From JABCYV01 sp035512155 (GTDB lineage Bacteria > Acidobacteriota > Terriglobia > Terriglobales > Acidobacteriaceae), in the NCBI GenBank assembly GCA_035512155.1, contig DATKEN010000159.1:1-64000 (forward strand): 64,000 nucleotides of DNA, written 5' to 3'. Shown here piece by piece: positions 45,754 through 54,350 of the stretch (the stretch's first letter is position 1; every line of letters starts with the position of its first letter). A model generated the notes under the pieces. It was not told the origin of the DNA, made no database searches, and worked only from the letters and a program-made list of their open reading frames with translations. A program made the position numbers and the translations under genes.

Positions 45754-45791
45754 ATTCGTCTTCGTTGGTCATTTAAGAGAATGGCTTAACC

Positions 45792-46661
45792 CTAGCGGAA
45801 TCGCGGCCTGAAGTCTGCCTCTGCACGCATTCCATCGGAATCAGTGGCAAGCTGCGCTAGATGAGTGCCCGGCGTGCTTCCGCTGCAGATCACGAATAGG
45901 AACCAATAAGCCACCGTAAACAGGCATAGAGCCCCGAATGCGATCCCCAGCGCGAACCACCAAGCAGGAAAAGTGTGGGTCATGGCGAGGGAGACGACGG
46001 AAAAAAGCAACACCGCGGACAAAAGGATCAGCCCGTCCGCTAGCCACGAAAGGCTGCGGGCTGAAATGGGAACGGGAAAACCATAGAGTTGCAGTGGCCG
46101 GTGCGACGCTTCTGCTATTGGCGGTGGATTCGGCTTGTCTTTGCTAAGTCCCCAGTGCTCTGGAGAAATCGCTGCCTCCGCCTGCAAGCGGATGGCCGGA
46201 CGAGGAGCGGCGGAAAATAGCAATTCTCTGGCTTCTCCGGTCCGCTTGCTATGCAAGAAGACGGAGTCCCAAACGCCGTGATGAGCCATCATCAGAAGCT
46301 GGGTGAAGAGCCATTCCTTCAGCTGTCGGCGAGAACGTTGCGGAATCGAAAGAAACTCAACTCCAGCCTGGCCCATCGCGTCGGCCCAAGCGACACGACC
46401 TGCAGCTTCCATCCGGGTGCGCGGACTCAGCAATTCGAAGCGCAGATAAATCTGCTGGTTTGCCCGTAATGGAGCTACCGCCTGGATGGCGATGCCGGCC
46501 TCGCTAAGGTTGCGGATGATGCCACCGTTAGCTTGATCCAGGTTCACATACGCCAGATTGTGAATCTTCTGGCGGAAATGCCGACGCTTTCGGTACGGCG
46601 CAACTGCTGCGGCGGCAGCGGCGCCGGATGGCGACAGATCCGACCGATACTCCATGGTCAA
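45792..46661 (-). CDS. PilZ-domain protein with RDD-like membrane segment
   Basis: A 289-residue protein with a PilZ domain at about 25-125 (YRKRRHFRQKIHNLAYVN, IRNLSEAGIAI, GVEFLSIPQRSRRQ) and two C-terminal membrane helices in an RDD-like block (ARSLSWLADGLILL and the end STPGTHLAQLA). The PilZ part resembles that of the PilZ-GAF protein at 52.7 kb, including the trailing LKEWLF helix. A PilZ attached to a membrane domain suggests c-di-GMP control of a transport or envelope function. It is convergent with the receiver-PilZ gene. Confidence 0.7.
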   Translation of the reverse strand: MTMEYRSDLSPSGAAAAAAVAPYRKRRHFRQKIHNLAYVNLDQANGGIIRNLSEAGIAIQAVAPLRANQQIYLRFELLSPRTRMEAAGRVAWADAMGQAGVEFLSIPQRSRRQLKEWLFTQLLMMAHHGVWDSVFLHSKRTGEARELLFSAAPRPAIRLQAEAAISPEHWGLSKDKPNPPPIAEASHRPLQLYGFPVPISARSLSWLADGLILLSAVLLFSVVSLAMTHTFPAWWFALGIAFGALCLFTVAYWFLFVICSGSTPGTHLAQLATDSDGMRAEADFRPRFR

Positions 46662-46714
46662 ATCTTAAGCGGGGGAACGGAAGCGCCTCAGTAACCGCGC
46701 TGGTTCGGGGGGCG

Positions 46715-47071
46715 TCAAGAGGCCGGACGTTCTTCGGATGGAGGAATGGCGGGTTCAGCCTTTTCCCGCTGCGCATGATCCCAGGCAATAAGGCGATTGA
46801 GGTCGTAACGGTAAGGCCCGTAAGCCTGAAAGTTCTTTTCGTCGAACAGGCGCTTAATGCCACACCCAAGGCATACCTGATAGGCGTAGCCCTGGGCACG
46901 AACGGGCCAGCTCATTTTTCCGTGCCAGCAACCGCGGAGGAGCACTACAGCGGCGCCCGCAACCCCTGTAGCCAGGCCCAAAGGCCAGGCCCAGCGCGAC
47001 TTCTTGTTTTCCTCACTCACCGACCACAGCCCGTAAACACTTCCAAAATCTAAGGATATGCCCAAATCCAA
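46715..47071 (-). CDS. Small protein with CLGCG motif
   Basis: An open frame of 118 residues with one membrane helix (about 29-48) and a hydrophilic C-terminal half containing VCLGCGIKRLFDE, a CxxC-like metal- or redox-type motif. The long start is TTG at 47071; a GTG at 47020 is also possible. It is upstream of the PilZ-RDD gene on the same strand, 53 bases away, so the two may be co-transcribed. No family was recognised. Confidence 0.5.
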   Translation of the reverse strand: MDLGISLDFGSVYGLWSVSEENKKSRWAWPLGLATGVAGAAVVLLRGCWHGKMSWPVRAQGYAYQVCLGCGIKRLFDEKNFQAYGPYRYDLNRLIAWDHAQREKAEPAIPPSEERPAS

Positions 47072-47265
47072 GCCGAGCGCAATAGGTCGAAGAGGCAGGG
47101 TAGCTTGGCAACGAGGCTGTGGCTTACCAAAGACCCATCACTGCTTCCCACCTTGGTTCAGCAAGGAAATATTGCGATTAGGACAAAACACCTGTAACGT
47201 ACAGCTACCGGCATCCCCCGGGCCCTGGCAGGCGACCTTTGCTTGCGGGGTGCGCAAGCCGTGAA

Positions 47266-47293
47266 TTGACAGGCTTTTTTCCTGTGGCACACT
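47266..47293 (+). promoter_or_regulatory. Likely promoter of the GAF-amidase gene
   Basis: A perfect TTGACA at 47266-47271 is followed after 16 bases by CACACT at 47288-47293, a weak -10. The start would be near 47300, leaving 33 bases to the ATG at 47334; this argues against a start at the upstream TTG (47298). Confidence 0.4.
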
Positions 47294-47333
47294 GGGATTG
47301 ACGCATGTAGTCACAGGGATTACCACTGTTTTC

Positions 47334-49574
47334 ATGAGCGCGAGTCCGCACAATGCGAACCCGGGGTTAACTAGCGAGATGCCGGAATCAGCCGCCGCCT
47401 CGATACCTAAGGCCGAATCCGCGTCCGCGGTGCTGGCGCCGAGTCATGAGGCTCTGCAAGCCCTTCTTGCCTTTTCTTCCTTGCACGAGCAAATACGGCA
47501 GCGCCGAGTGCGCGAAGCGCATAACGGAGTAGCTTCAGACCCAACTGATGTTTGGGAACTGGAACAATTCGTTTTAGATGAAGTTCTTCATCTGGTGGCC
47601 GAGCGCGCTCTAGCCATCACAGGTGCCGATGGCATCGCCATTGCTCTGGCAGAAGGCGACGCGATCGTCTGTCGGGCATCGGCTGGAACAATCGCCCCCG
47701 ACGCCGGAGCCCGCTTAGATCCGAAGTCAGGATTCTCCGGCGCTTGCCTGCGCACTGCTCGAATCATTCGCTGCGATGACGTGGAGAACGATCCGCGGGT
47801 GAACGTGCAAGCCTGCCGCAGGTTAGGCACGCGTTCGATGGTTGCGGTGCCGCTGGCGGGACAGCGCAGCGTGATTGGCCTCCTGGAAGCCTTTTCCAGC
47901 GCAGCTTATGGCTTCAACGACAGTGACGTTCGCAGCCTGAGCCTACTCGCCGAGCTGATCCTGGCGGCCATGAAGCCGGAAGAGGAAGATCGGCTGGCCG
48001 AGATATCGGAGCGAGTGGTTCCTGTAGATAAAGTCGAAGCCAGGCAGTCCATCGAAATTTCCGAGCCCGAAGTTCAAAGCGAAGTCCACGAAACCCAAAA
48101 GTCAAGCTCTGACGAGGACACTCCCCAACCGGACGACAATTCCACAATCTTCTCGGCACTCGGCAAGAGGGAAAGCTCGAGGCCTGGCCTCGTGGTCGTG
48201 CTGTTGGTATTGCTGGCTGCAGTCGCGCTGGCAGGAGGACTGTGGTGGAGAATTCGGCACCAGACCAAAGCCCCTGTTATGGTCCCGCGTCAGGGCGTTT
48301 TGCAGCCCTCCCCAGCAGAAAGCAAGCCTGCCGAATCCGAAACCGAGAATGCCGCAACCGACGCGGTTGATCCGTCTTCTTCAAATCCCGAAGAACCTGG
48401 GACGCTGCCTCGCGTTACCGCTATCAGGGAATCATCCTCACCCGATTCCAGTACAGTAGTCGTTGATCTGCAGAACCCGGTTCAGTACGAGGCCCATCGG
48501 CTTAGCAATCCGGAGAGAATCTACGTTGATCTGCATGACACCGGATTGGCTTCGGGTCTTTTTGGCAAGACTCTCGAGGTGAAAGACTCGCTACTGGCTC
48601 GTGTGCGCATTGCGCAGCCCAAGCGCGGCGTGACTCGGGTGGTGCTGGAGACCAACGCTGCCTCCGATTTTTCGGTCAGACTGGAGTCCAGTCCCTATCG
48701 CCTGGTCGTCGAGGTCCACCGCGCCGCAACGAATACCCATCCCAAGACACAGAGCGCGACCCAGATCAGGATAAAAGCGGAGATTGTCAATCCTGGCGCT
48801 ACGCCCAAGCCCGAGCCGCTCATTTCTCCTGTTCAATCTGCTTCTCCGAATGAGCGGCAGCTTCGGGCGCAAGTACCGAAGATCCGCATCGTGCTCGATG
48901 CTGGTCACGGCGGATGGGACTTGGGGACGGTCGGCCGCAAAGGCTTGTTGGAAAAAGATCTGGTTCTTGACATCGTGCAACGAGTAGGGGACCTAATCCA
49001 GGGCGGACTGGGCGCTGAGGTCATCTACACACGTCAAGACGACAGTTATGTCGCGCTGGAAAAGCGTGCCGAAATCGCGAACCTTTCGAAAGCCGATCTG
49101 TTCGTCTCGGTTCATGCCAACTACAGTGGTGACTCTTCGGCGCGTGGTGCCGAGACTTACTACACCAACACATATTCATCCGTGAGAGCGCGGCCGCGTG
49201 AGACCGATCCCGAGGATAAGTCCCTTCAGAACGTCAACTGGACCAACGTGGATATCCGTGAAAAAGTCCAGGAGTCACGACAGTTTGCGGCCAGCGTGCA
49301 ACACTCGCTTTACAGCATGCTGGCGGCGAAGATTCCAGGCATTCGCAACCGCGGAGTCAAGAAGGCTTCCTATGTGGTGTTGACCGGAACATCTATGCCG
49401 GCGATCCTCGCCGAAGTTTCCTTTGTCAGCAGTCCCGAAGATGAAAGCAAGTTGAAGAGTTCGGAATATCGTCAGCAGATCGCTGAGGCGCTGTATAAAG
49501 GCATCGCGCACTACGCCACCACCTTCCGCCGGGTGGATATCGCGAGCGCCACTCGCAAGCCTGCCGGAGAGTAG
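47334..49574 (+). CDS. GAF domain - membrane helix - AMIN - amidase fusion
   Basis: A 746-residue protein. Residues 78-215 are a GAF domain with cysteines at 113, 138, 147 and 161; 285-305 is one membrane helix; 370-465 is an AMIN domain; 516-740 is Amidase_3 with DAGHGG (zinc His 525), the zinc Glu in GLLEKD (540), RAEIAN and SVHANY. The amidase should cut the MurNAc-L-Ala bond outside the membrane, while GAF stays in the cytoplasm, so it looks like a sensor controlling a wall enzyme from inside. Usual AmiC-type amidases have a signal peptide, not an internal sensor. ATG 47334 is used. No envelope operon partner is adjacent. Confidence 0.8.
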   Translation: MSASPHNANPGLTSEMPESAAASIPKAESASAVLAPSHEALQALLAFSSLHEQIRQRRVREAHNGVASDPTDVWELEQFVLDEVLHLVAERALAITGADGIAIALAEGDAIVCRASAGTIAPDAGARLDPKSGFSGACLRTARIIRCDDVENDPRVNVQACRRLGTRSMVAVPLAGQRSVIGLLEAFSSAAYGFNDSDVRSLSLLAELILAAMKPEEEDRLAEISERVVPVDKVEARQSIEISEPEVQSEVHETQKSSSDEDTPQPDDNSTIFSALGKRESSRPGLVVVLLVLLAAVALAGGLWWRIRHQTKAPVMVPRQGVLQPSPAESKPAESETENAATDAVDPSSSNPEEPGTLPRVTAIRESSSPDSSTVVVDLQNPVQYEAHRLSNPERIYVDLHDTGLASGLFGKTLEVKDSLLARVRIAQPKRGVTRVVLETNAASDFSVRLESSPYRLVVEVHRAATNTHPKTQSATQIRIKAEIVNPGATPKPEPLISPVQSASPNERQLRAQVPKIRIVLDAGHGGWDLGTVGRKGLLEKDLVLDIVQRVGDLIQGGLGAEVIYTRQDDSYVALEKRAEIANLSKADLFVSVHANYSGDSSARGAETYYTNTYSSVRARPRETDPEDKSLQNVNWTNVDIREKVQESRQFAASVQHSLYSMLAAKIPGIRNRGVKKASYVVLTGTSMPAILAEVSFVSSPEDESKLKSSEYRQQIAEALYKGIAHYATTFRRVDIASATRKPAGE

Positions 49575-49595
49575 ACATTTCAAGTTCCTGCAGTT

Positions 49596-51305
49596 TCAGC
49601 GCAACTGATCCAGCGCGTCCACTTCATCTTTCATGCCGAGAAATTGCCAGCGTTGCAGGGCAATGGGCACGTTTCCGTTCTGCCACACGAAGTCGTGAAA
49701 GGCCCGCAGGCTAAAGGCGTCCTTCTTCTGGCGCTGAGCATCGGCGAGAAATCTGTAGATCTGGAGTTTGCCAATCTCATAGGAAATTGCCTGGCCTGGC
49801 CCTGAGGCAAACGCTGAAGCTTCGGCCCGAGCGGTTTGCGGATCCATGGGCACGGTGTTTTTCAAATATTCGGCAGCCTGCTCCATGGTGAATTCACCCA
49901 GCGCCAGTTTGACATCCACTTCTACCCGCAGCGCCCGCAGGCGCATGAAGTTCCAGATCATCTCGCGGCTGCGCGGACTGTCCTCGAATAGTCCAGCCTG
50001 CAGCATCGTCTCTTCTGCGTAGAACCCGATCCCTTCGTTGGCACCGGAATCATAGTAGTGGCGCCGAATGGGATCGGGATGCACCCAAGAAAGCACCAGC
50101 TGAAAATAGTGCCCCGGCACTCCCTCATGGACGATGATGGCACGAGGATCCTTCGCCATGCTGAGCGAGAAGTAGCCTAGATCAGGACCAGGCGGACTTA
50201 CGTAGCGAGTCCCTCCATCTTTCAAACGGCTGGGTCCCGTGAAGTCATCAGGCTCGCCGAGATCGGTGAGCGGCGCAATGTACTCAGGCATGGGCACGAA
50301 ATGATAGTGCTGCACCCATGCCGGCACGGTGAGAATGTCCTTGGCTTCCAGGTGAGCTCGCACCGCCAACTCATCCTTTTCCTCGTGAGCTATCTGCTCG
50401 GCCAGGGTTTTGAAGAGTGTCAGTTGGGGAGCACCAAGATTGCGATGTTCTTCGTAGGTCTGCGATGCCACCGACCGCGCCCATTCCTGGCGTCCCATGG
50501 CCAGCAATTGCTCAGGGGTGAACGGCACCAGCGCGACGTTTTTGAGGAAGAAAATGTACGCGTCACGACCAACCGCAGTTTCAGATGCCATCGCCGGCAA
50601 GCGCTGGTTCAACCATTCGCGATAAGATTCTAGTGCGACAACAGCCTGCACCCCCGCGGCGTCGACACCACCTGCGGCCTCGGGCTCAAGTAGAGGCTTC
50701 ACCTCGCGAACCGAGTGCAAAAGGCGAGGCCCGAGGTCGCGCAGATGATCGAGTGCCAGACGTGCAAAGGGGGCGACGGGTTGGGTGAGATTTTTCTTCC
50801 CGTCCTCCAACGTCCGCGGAATCGAGCCCAGCATGGCAAGGATGTACCGGCTTCGTGTGGCGTCAAACGGCGGAGGCTGCAGAAGAAGATTCAAATACGA
50901 ACCTGCGCTCTGCTCTACATAGAACATGGGGTTCCGTTGCCAACTGCGATTCACATCGAGTTCCCAGCGGACGCGGGCGATTGCAGACCCCATCAGCCGA
51001 TAGTCCACCTGACGCGCCACAGACCATGACGACGCATCAATCTTTTTCCAGCGAGCTTCGAATTCTTCGAGTTGCTTTTGATAGCGTGCAACAGCGGCGG
51101 GAGACCAGTCGGGCAGCCATCCGGCGGGACGTTCGAGGCGGGGAATGTCGTCAGAAGTAGTTGGCTGCTCACTTGTTCGCCAAGCCCAGAAGTCACGCGC
51201 GAGATCGTCCAGAGACTCTGCGCGTACAGAGGAAGCGAGCAACAGAATGACAACGACTAAGAAAGGAAATATCGACACTGGGCGAGTCGTCTTCATAGTT
51301 GCCAT
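49596..51305 (-). CDS. DUF885-family exported metalloprotein
   Basis: A 569-residue exported protein with signal peptide to VRAES (about 30). The zinc-type motif is HEGVPGHYFQ near residue 390, followed by GANEGIGFYAEETM, both typical of DUF885, a family with helical folds related to M32/M3-type peptidases. Peptidase activity is plausible and not shown. The frame offers ATG starts at 51305 and 51296. It is convergent with the GAF-amidase gene, with 21 bases between. Confidence 0.82.
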   Translation of the reverse strand: MATMKTTRPVSIFPFLVVVILLLASSVRAESLDDLARDFWAWRTSEQPTTSDDIPRLERPAGWLPDWSPAAVARYQKQLEEFEARWKKIDASSWSVARQVDYRLMGSAIARVRWELDVNRSWQRNPMFYVEQSAGSYLNLLLQPPPFDATRSRYILAMLGSIPRTLEDGKKNLTQPVAPFARLALDHLRDLGPRLLHSVREVKPLLEPEAAGGVDAAGVQAVVALESYREWLNQRLPAMASETAVGRDAYIFFLKNVALVPFTPEQLLAMGRQEWARSVASQTYEEHRNLGAPQLTLFKTLAEQIAHEEKDELAVRAHLEAKDILTVPAWVQHYHFVPMPEYIAPLTDLGEPDDFTGPSRLKDGGTRYVSPPGPDLGYFSLSMAKDPRAIIVHEGVPGHYFQLVLSWVHPDPIRRHYYDSGANEGIGFYAEETMLQAGLFEDSPRSREMIWNFMRLRALRVEVDVKLALGEFTMEQAAEYLKNTVPMDPQTARAEASAFASGPGQAISYEIGKLQIYRFLADAQRQKKDAFSLRAFHDFVWQNGNVPIALQRWQFLGMKDEVDALDQLR

Positions 51306-51459
51306 GCTGAGCGAACCCAGGCTACGCGAATGCGGAGCCTGGGGAGTCGAAGCATCCCTACCAGCACCTGTCTCGATTGCCTAATCTTTAACTATAAGCG
51401 ACTGATTTCGCAGAGCGAACGCAGCCCACTCTACTCAGGACTGTAACTTTGGGGTTCAG

Positions 51460-52584
51460 CTAGTTGAGGATTGTAACTAAACCCGAACTCCGACGCGGTA
51501 AGAAAGGACGATCAGTGATCTGAGTTTCGAACCTGGCGGCCCAGCGTCCCGGGATCGCCGTACTGCAAGATGGACAGCGCCCATCCGGAGTCAGGCAATA
51601 ATCCTGAACGAAATATCCGTATCGCTTGACCAGGATTTCGCCGCAACTGTGACAGTGCGTGTCTTCGAGATCACCTACCATGCCCGGCAGGTTTCCAGCG
51701 TAGATGTAGCGCAAGCCTGCCTTCTTGCCGATATCCGCCGCGCGCAGCAAGTCTTCGGGGCCCGTATTGTCGGGATCGTCCATCTTGTAATCCTTGTGAA
51801 ATGCAGTCACATGCCACGGGATGTCGGGAGAAACGCTGGCCAGGAAATCAGTCAGCCCGCGCAGTTCTTCGTCGGAGTCGTTGAAGCCCGGAATCAGCAG
51901 CGTGACGATTTCCAGCCAGAAGCCCATCTCGTGCAAGCGTCGAATGGTATCGAGAATCGGCCCGATGCGGCCGCCAAGCTGATGGTAGTGACGGTCATCG
52001 AAGCTCTTCAGGTCCACTTTGTACAAGTCGATCCACGGACGCAGATATTCGAGCACTTGCGGCGTGCCGTTACCATTGGAAACGAATCCAGTCATCAGAC
52101 CTGCGGCCTTGGCCTCCTTGAAGACCGCCACCGCCCACTCGCTAGTGATGAGCGGCTCGTTGTAAGTGCTGACTAGAACCTTTGCACCCTGGCGCAGAGC
52201 ATCGCGAACCAGCACTTCGGGCGTAGCTTCGAGGGGTGATGAAACCGCGTTAGGATCGCGTAGCGCTTGCGACGTCACCCAGTTCTGACAGTAAGAACAG
52301 TGCAGGTCGCAGCCCAACATTCCGAAACTGTAGGCCAGAGCGCCCGGATACGCGTGGAAGAACGGCTTCTTTTCGATAGGATCGCATTGCACGCCGCCCA
52401 CGTATCCCCAGGGAACGTAAAGAGTGCCGCCCTCGTTGTACCGGACTTTACAGACTCCGAGTTGGCCATCTGCGATAGGGCAACAATGCCCGCAGGCATA
52501 GCAGCGCACTCGATTTCGGTCGAGCTTCTCATAGAGCTCGCCCTCACGCACGTGGCCATGGACAATGTCTCGAAGGGTGGGCAC
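51460..52584 (-). CDS. amrS: AmmeMemoRadiSam radical SAM enzyme AmrS
   Basis: Radical SAM enzyme of 374 residues with the cluster motif CDLHCSYCQN (CxxxCxxC) and N-terminal cysteines in CYACGHCCPIADGQLGVC. The segment EPLITSEWAVAVFKEAK and the late HCHSCGEILV / RCPSCSTAIP zinc-like cysteine pairs complete it. It belongs to the AmmeMemoRadiSam group, usually found with MEMO1 and AMMECR1 proteins; neither is in this window. The reaction is not established. It runs the same way as the PilZ-GAF gene upstream, 86 bases away, with a probable terminator between. Confidence 0.88.
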   Translation of the reverse strand: MPTLRDIVHGHVREGELYEKLDRNRVRCYACGHCCPIADGQLGVCKVRYNEGGTLYVPWGYVGGVQCDPIEKKPFFHAYPGALAYSFGMLGCDLHCSYCQNWVTSQALRDPNAVSSPLEATPEVLVRDALRQGAKVLVSTYNEPLITSEWAVAVFKEAKAAGLMTGFVSNGNGTPQVLEYLRPWIDLYKVDLKSFDDRHYHQLGGRIGPILDTIRRLHEMGFWLEIVTLLIPGFNDSDEELRGLTDFLASVSPDIPWHVTAFHKDYKMDDPDNTGPEDLLRAADIGKKAGLRYIYAGNLPGMVGDLEDTHCHSCGEILVKRYGYFVQDYCLTPDGRCPSCSTAIPGRWAARFETQITDRPFLPRRSSGLVTILN

Positions 52585-52622
52585 GGCATTCCCCTGGGTC
52601 TATTTTAGACCCGGCGACGTGT

Positions 52623-52646
52623 AAAAAAACGATCAAGCGAGGCTTG
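52623..52646 (-). terminator. Probable terminator of the PilZ-GAF-Sel1 gene
   Basis: On the minus strand CAAGC (52646-52642) and GCTTG (52638-52634) form a 5-bp stem with a 3-base loop, then 4 bases and a run of seven T (52629-52623). It separates the PilZ-GAF gene from amrS. The stem is short, so the efficiency is uncertain. Confidence 0.45.
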
Positions 52647-52670
52647 CCGGATAGGATGAAAAGGGAAGGC

Positions 52671-54314
52671 CTACTGAGAAGCCGATGTATTGTTGCTCTG
52701 GAGCCGATGAATCGTTAGCCACTCATTGGCTTGCTGCCTCGCCACGATGACCTGAACGCGAGTCATGCGGGAAGCAAGCGAAGGAACCCGGTCTTTGCTG
52801 ATCTCGTCTCCACCCGCCGCTGCCAGCACGGCCCAGAAATAAGCCTTGTTTAGGTCCTCCGGAACGCCCCGTCCGAACTGGTAGTAAGCTCCCAGCGTTC
52901 CCTGTGCCTTGATGTGGCCCTGCTCGGCAGCCATGGAGAACCAGCGAACAGCTTCAGGATAGCTTTGAGCAACCTCATCTCCGGTGGCGTATCGGACGCC
53001 CATGGCAAACTGCGCCGTGGCGTCGCCTTGTTCAGCCAATTGCCGCAAACCGACCAAGCCCTTGGCATCCGCTACGATCGGCGCGAGTGTTTTGGCCGCA
53101 GAAGTCTGCAGCTTAGAAGCCGAGGACACGTTGGTTCGATCGTCCATCCGCACGCGAGACCACTTCTCGATCCAAGGAGCAACCAGCCAGATTGAGGCGC
53201 CGGCTAGAGTGGCCACGACCGCATAGAGGAGTATCTTGTGAGGACGGGCGGGCGTCGATCGATCGGCGGTCGTAATCGCCGGCGCCGGAACCTCTGCGAT
53301 CGGCAGATCCGGAACATCGACCGGAGAAGTATCAGCTTGCTTGCTGTTCGCACCGGAATCTCGTGTTGCATTGTTTACGGCGACCGAGGTGATCTGCGAC
53401 AGTCTTCGAAGAATATCGCTTTGGTCGACGCCGAAAGCGTTGGGCCGTTCCGAAAATATCTCGATCAGCCCGACTACCATGTTGGCTGAATGAATTGGAG
53501 CTGCCAGCATGGAGCGAATTCCGAGGGCACGGCAACTCCCCACATCGACCCGTGGATCGGTCTCAGAATCGTCACAGCGCAGCAAACTGTCGGTACGAAT
53601 ACACTCGCCCGAGAAACCGGATTCGGCGTTTACCCGGGTGCCGAGGCCGGGAGCATCTGACCCAGCGCTGGCCGCGCAAACCATCTCGCCGCCCTGTGTG
53701 AGAGCGATCGCAGCCCCGGTTGCACCGGTGAAGGTTAGGGCCCGCTCGACGATCAATCGGAGAGATGCATCAAGATCTGTTCCGCTCGATTGCACTTTGT
53801 GCTCAATTGCGGTGAGGGCCGTCAAAACCGCCGCATATTCTGGGACTGCTAGGGTTCGGGGTGGCGGAGCAGTGGCGCCGGGCGCTTCTTGCAGCGCACT
53901 GGTCTTATGCAGCACGGTTGCGTGATTGCAGGCGGTAATCGTGTTCAGGAGGAGCCATTCCTTCAACCGGTGAAGAGACGAGTCCGGCATCTCCGGAAAC
54001 CGGATTCCATTGCGCCCTGAAGGTTCAGACCAAACTACCTGCCCACTGGTGTGGATGTAAGTCTTGGTATCGGAGAGATCCAGGCACAGATTAAGGCTTT
54101 GGCTGGGCTCCAAAACGGACGAGGTCTGGATGGACATGCCTGCCTCGTTTATGTCCAAAATCTCATTGAGCTCCAGAACTATTCCGCTGGAGTTTCCATT
54201 TAAGCTGGCATAGGCGGGAGTGTGCACCTTGTGCCGCAGCCGACGGCGACGCTCGCGGATGGGCGGATTCCATTCCCGGCTGGGCTGGGCCGGCTTGGTT
54301 CCGGTGGGATCCAT
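52671..54314 (-). CDS. PilZ-GAF-membrane helix-Sel1 repeat protein
   Basis: A 547-residue protein. PilZ domain about 20-125 (RERRRRLRHKVHTPAYAS, DINEAGMSI, NGIRFPEMP); GAF about 180-318 with cysteines at 213, 238, 247 and 261; one membrane helix at 361-380; then two to three Sel1/TPR-like repeats at 420-505 (AEQGDATAQFAMGVRYATGD, AEQGHIKAQGTLGAYYQFGRG). The layout places both sensor domains in the cytoplasm and the repeats outside. The PilZ part is close to that at 45.8 kb, the GAF to those at 47.3 and 56.5 kb. Whether both domains bind ligands is open. ATG at 54314. Confidence 0.8.
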   Translation of the reverse strand: MDPTGTKPAQPSREWNPPIRERRRRLRHKVHTPAYASLNGNSSGIVLELNEILDINEAGMSIQTSSVLEPSQSLNLCLDLSDTKTYIHTSGQVVWSEPSGRNGIRFPEMPDSSLHRLKEWLLLNTITACNHATVLHKTSALQEAPGATAPPPRTLAVPEYAAVLTALTAIEHKVQSSGTDLDASLRLIVERALTFTGATGAAIALTQGGEMVCAASAGSDAPGLGTRVNAESGFSGECIRTDSLLRCDDSETDPRVDVGSCRALGIRSMLAAPIHSANMVVGLIEIFSERPNAFGVDQSDILRRLSQITSVAVNNATRDSGANSKQADTSPVDVPDLPIAEVPAPAITTADRSTPARPHKILLYAVVATLAGASIWLVAPWIEKWSRVRMDDRTNVSSASKLQTSAAKTLAPIVADAKGLVGLRQLAEQGDATAQFAMGVRYATGDEVAQSYPEAVRWFSMAAEQGHIKAQGTLGAYYQFGRGVPEDLNKAYFWAVLAAAGGDEISKDRVPSLASRMTRVQVIVARQQANEWLTIHRLQSNNTSASQ

Positions 54315-54350
54315 ACAGAAGTCTGGTACATATTACCCCAGCTCGGCTAG

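Noticed and set aside
47058..47264. 68-codon plus-strand frame before the GAF-amidase gene
   Set aside because: It overlaps the start of the opposite small gene, has an unusual Cys/Trp/Pro composition and no ribosome site.
47280..47305. Sigma-54 promoter (TGGCAC ... TTG) before the GAF-amidase gene
   Set aside because: Spacing between the GG and GC elements is wrong and the GC is absent; a sigma-70-type -35 nearby fits better.
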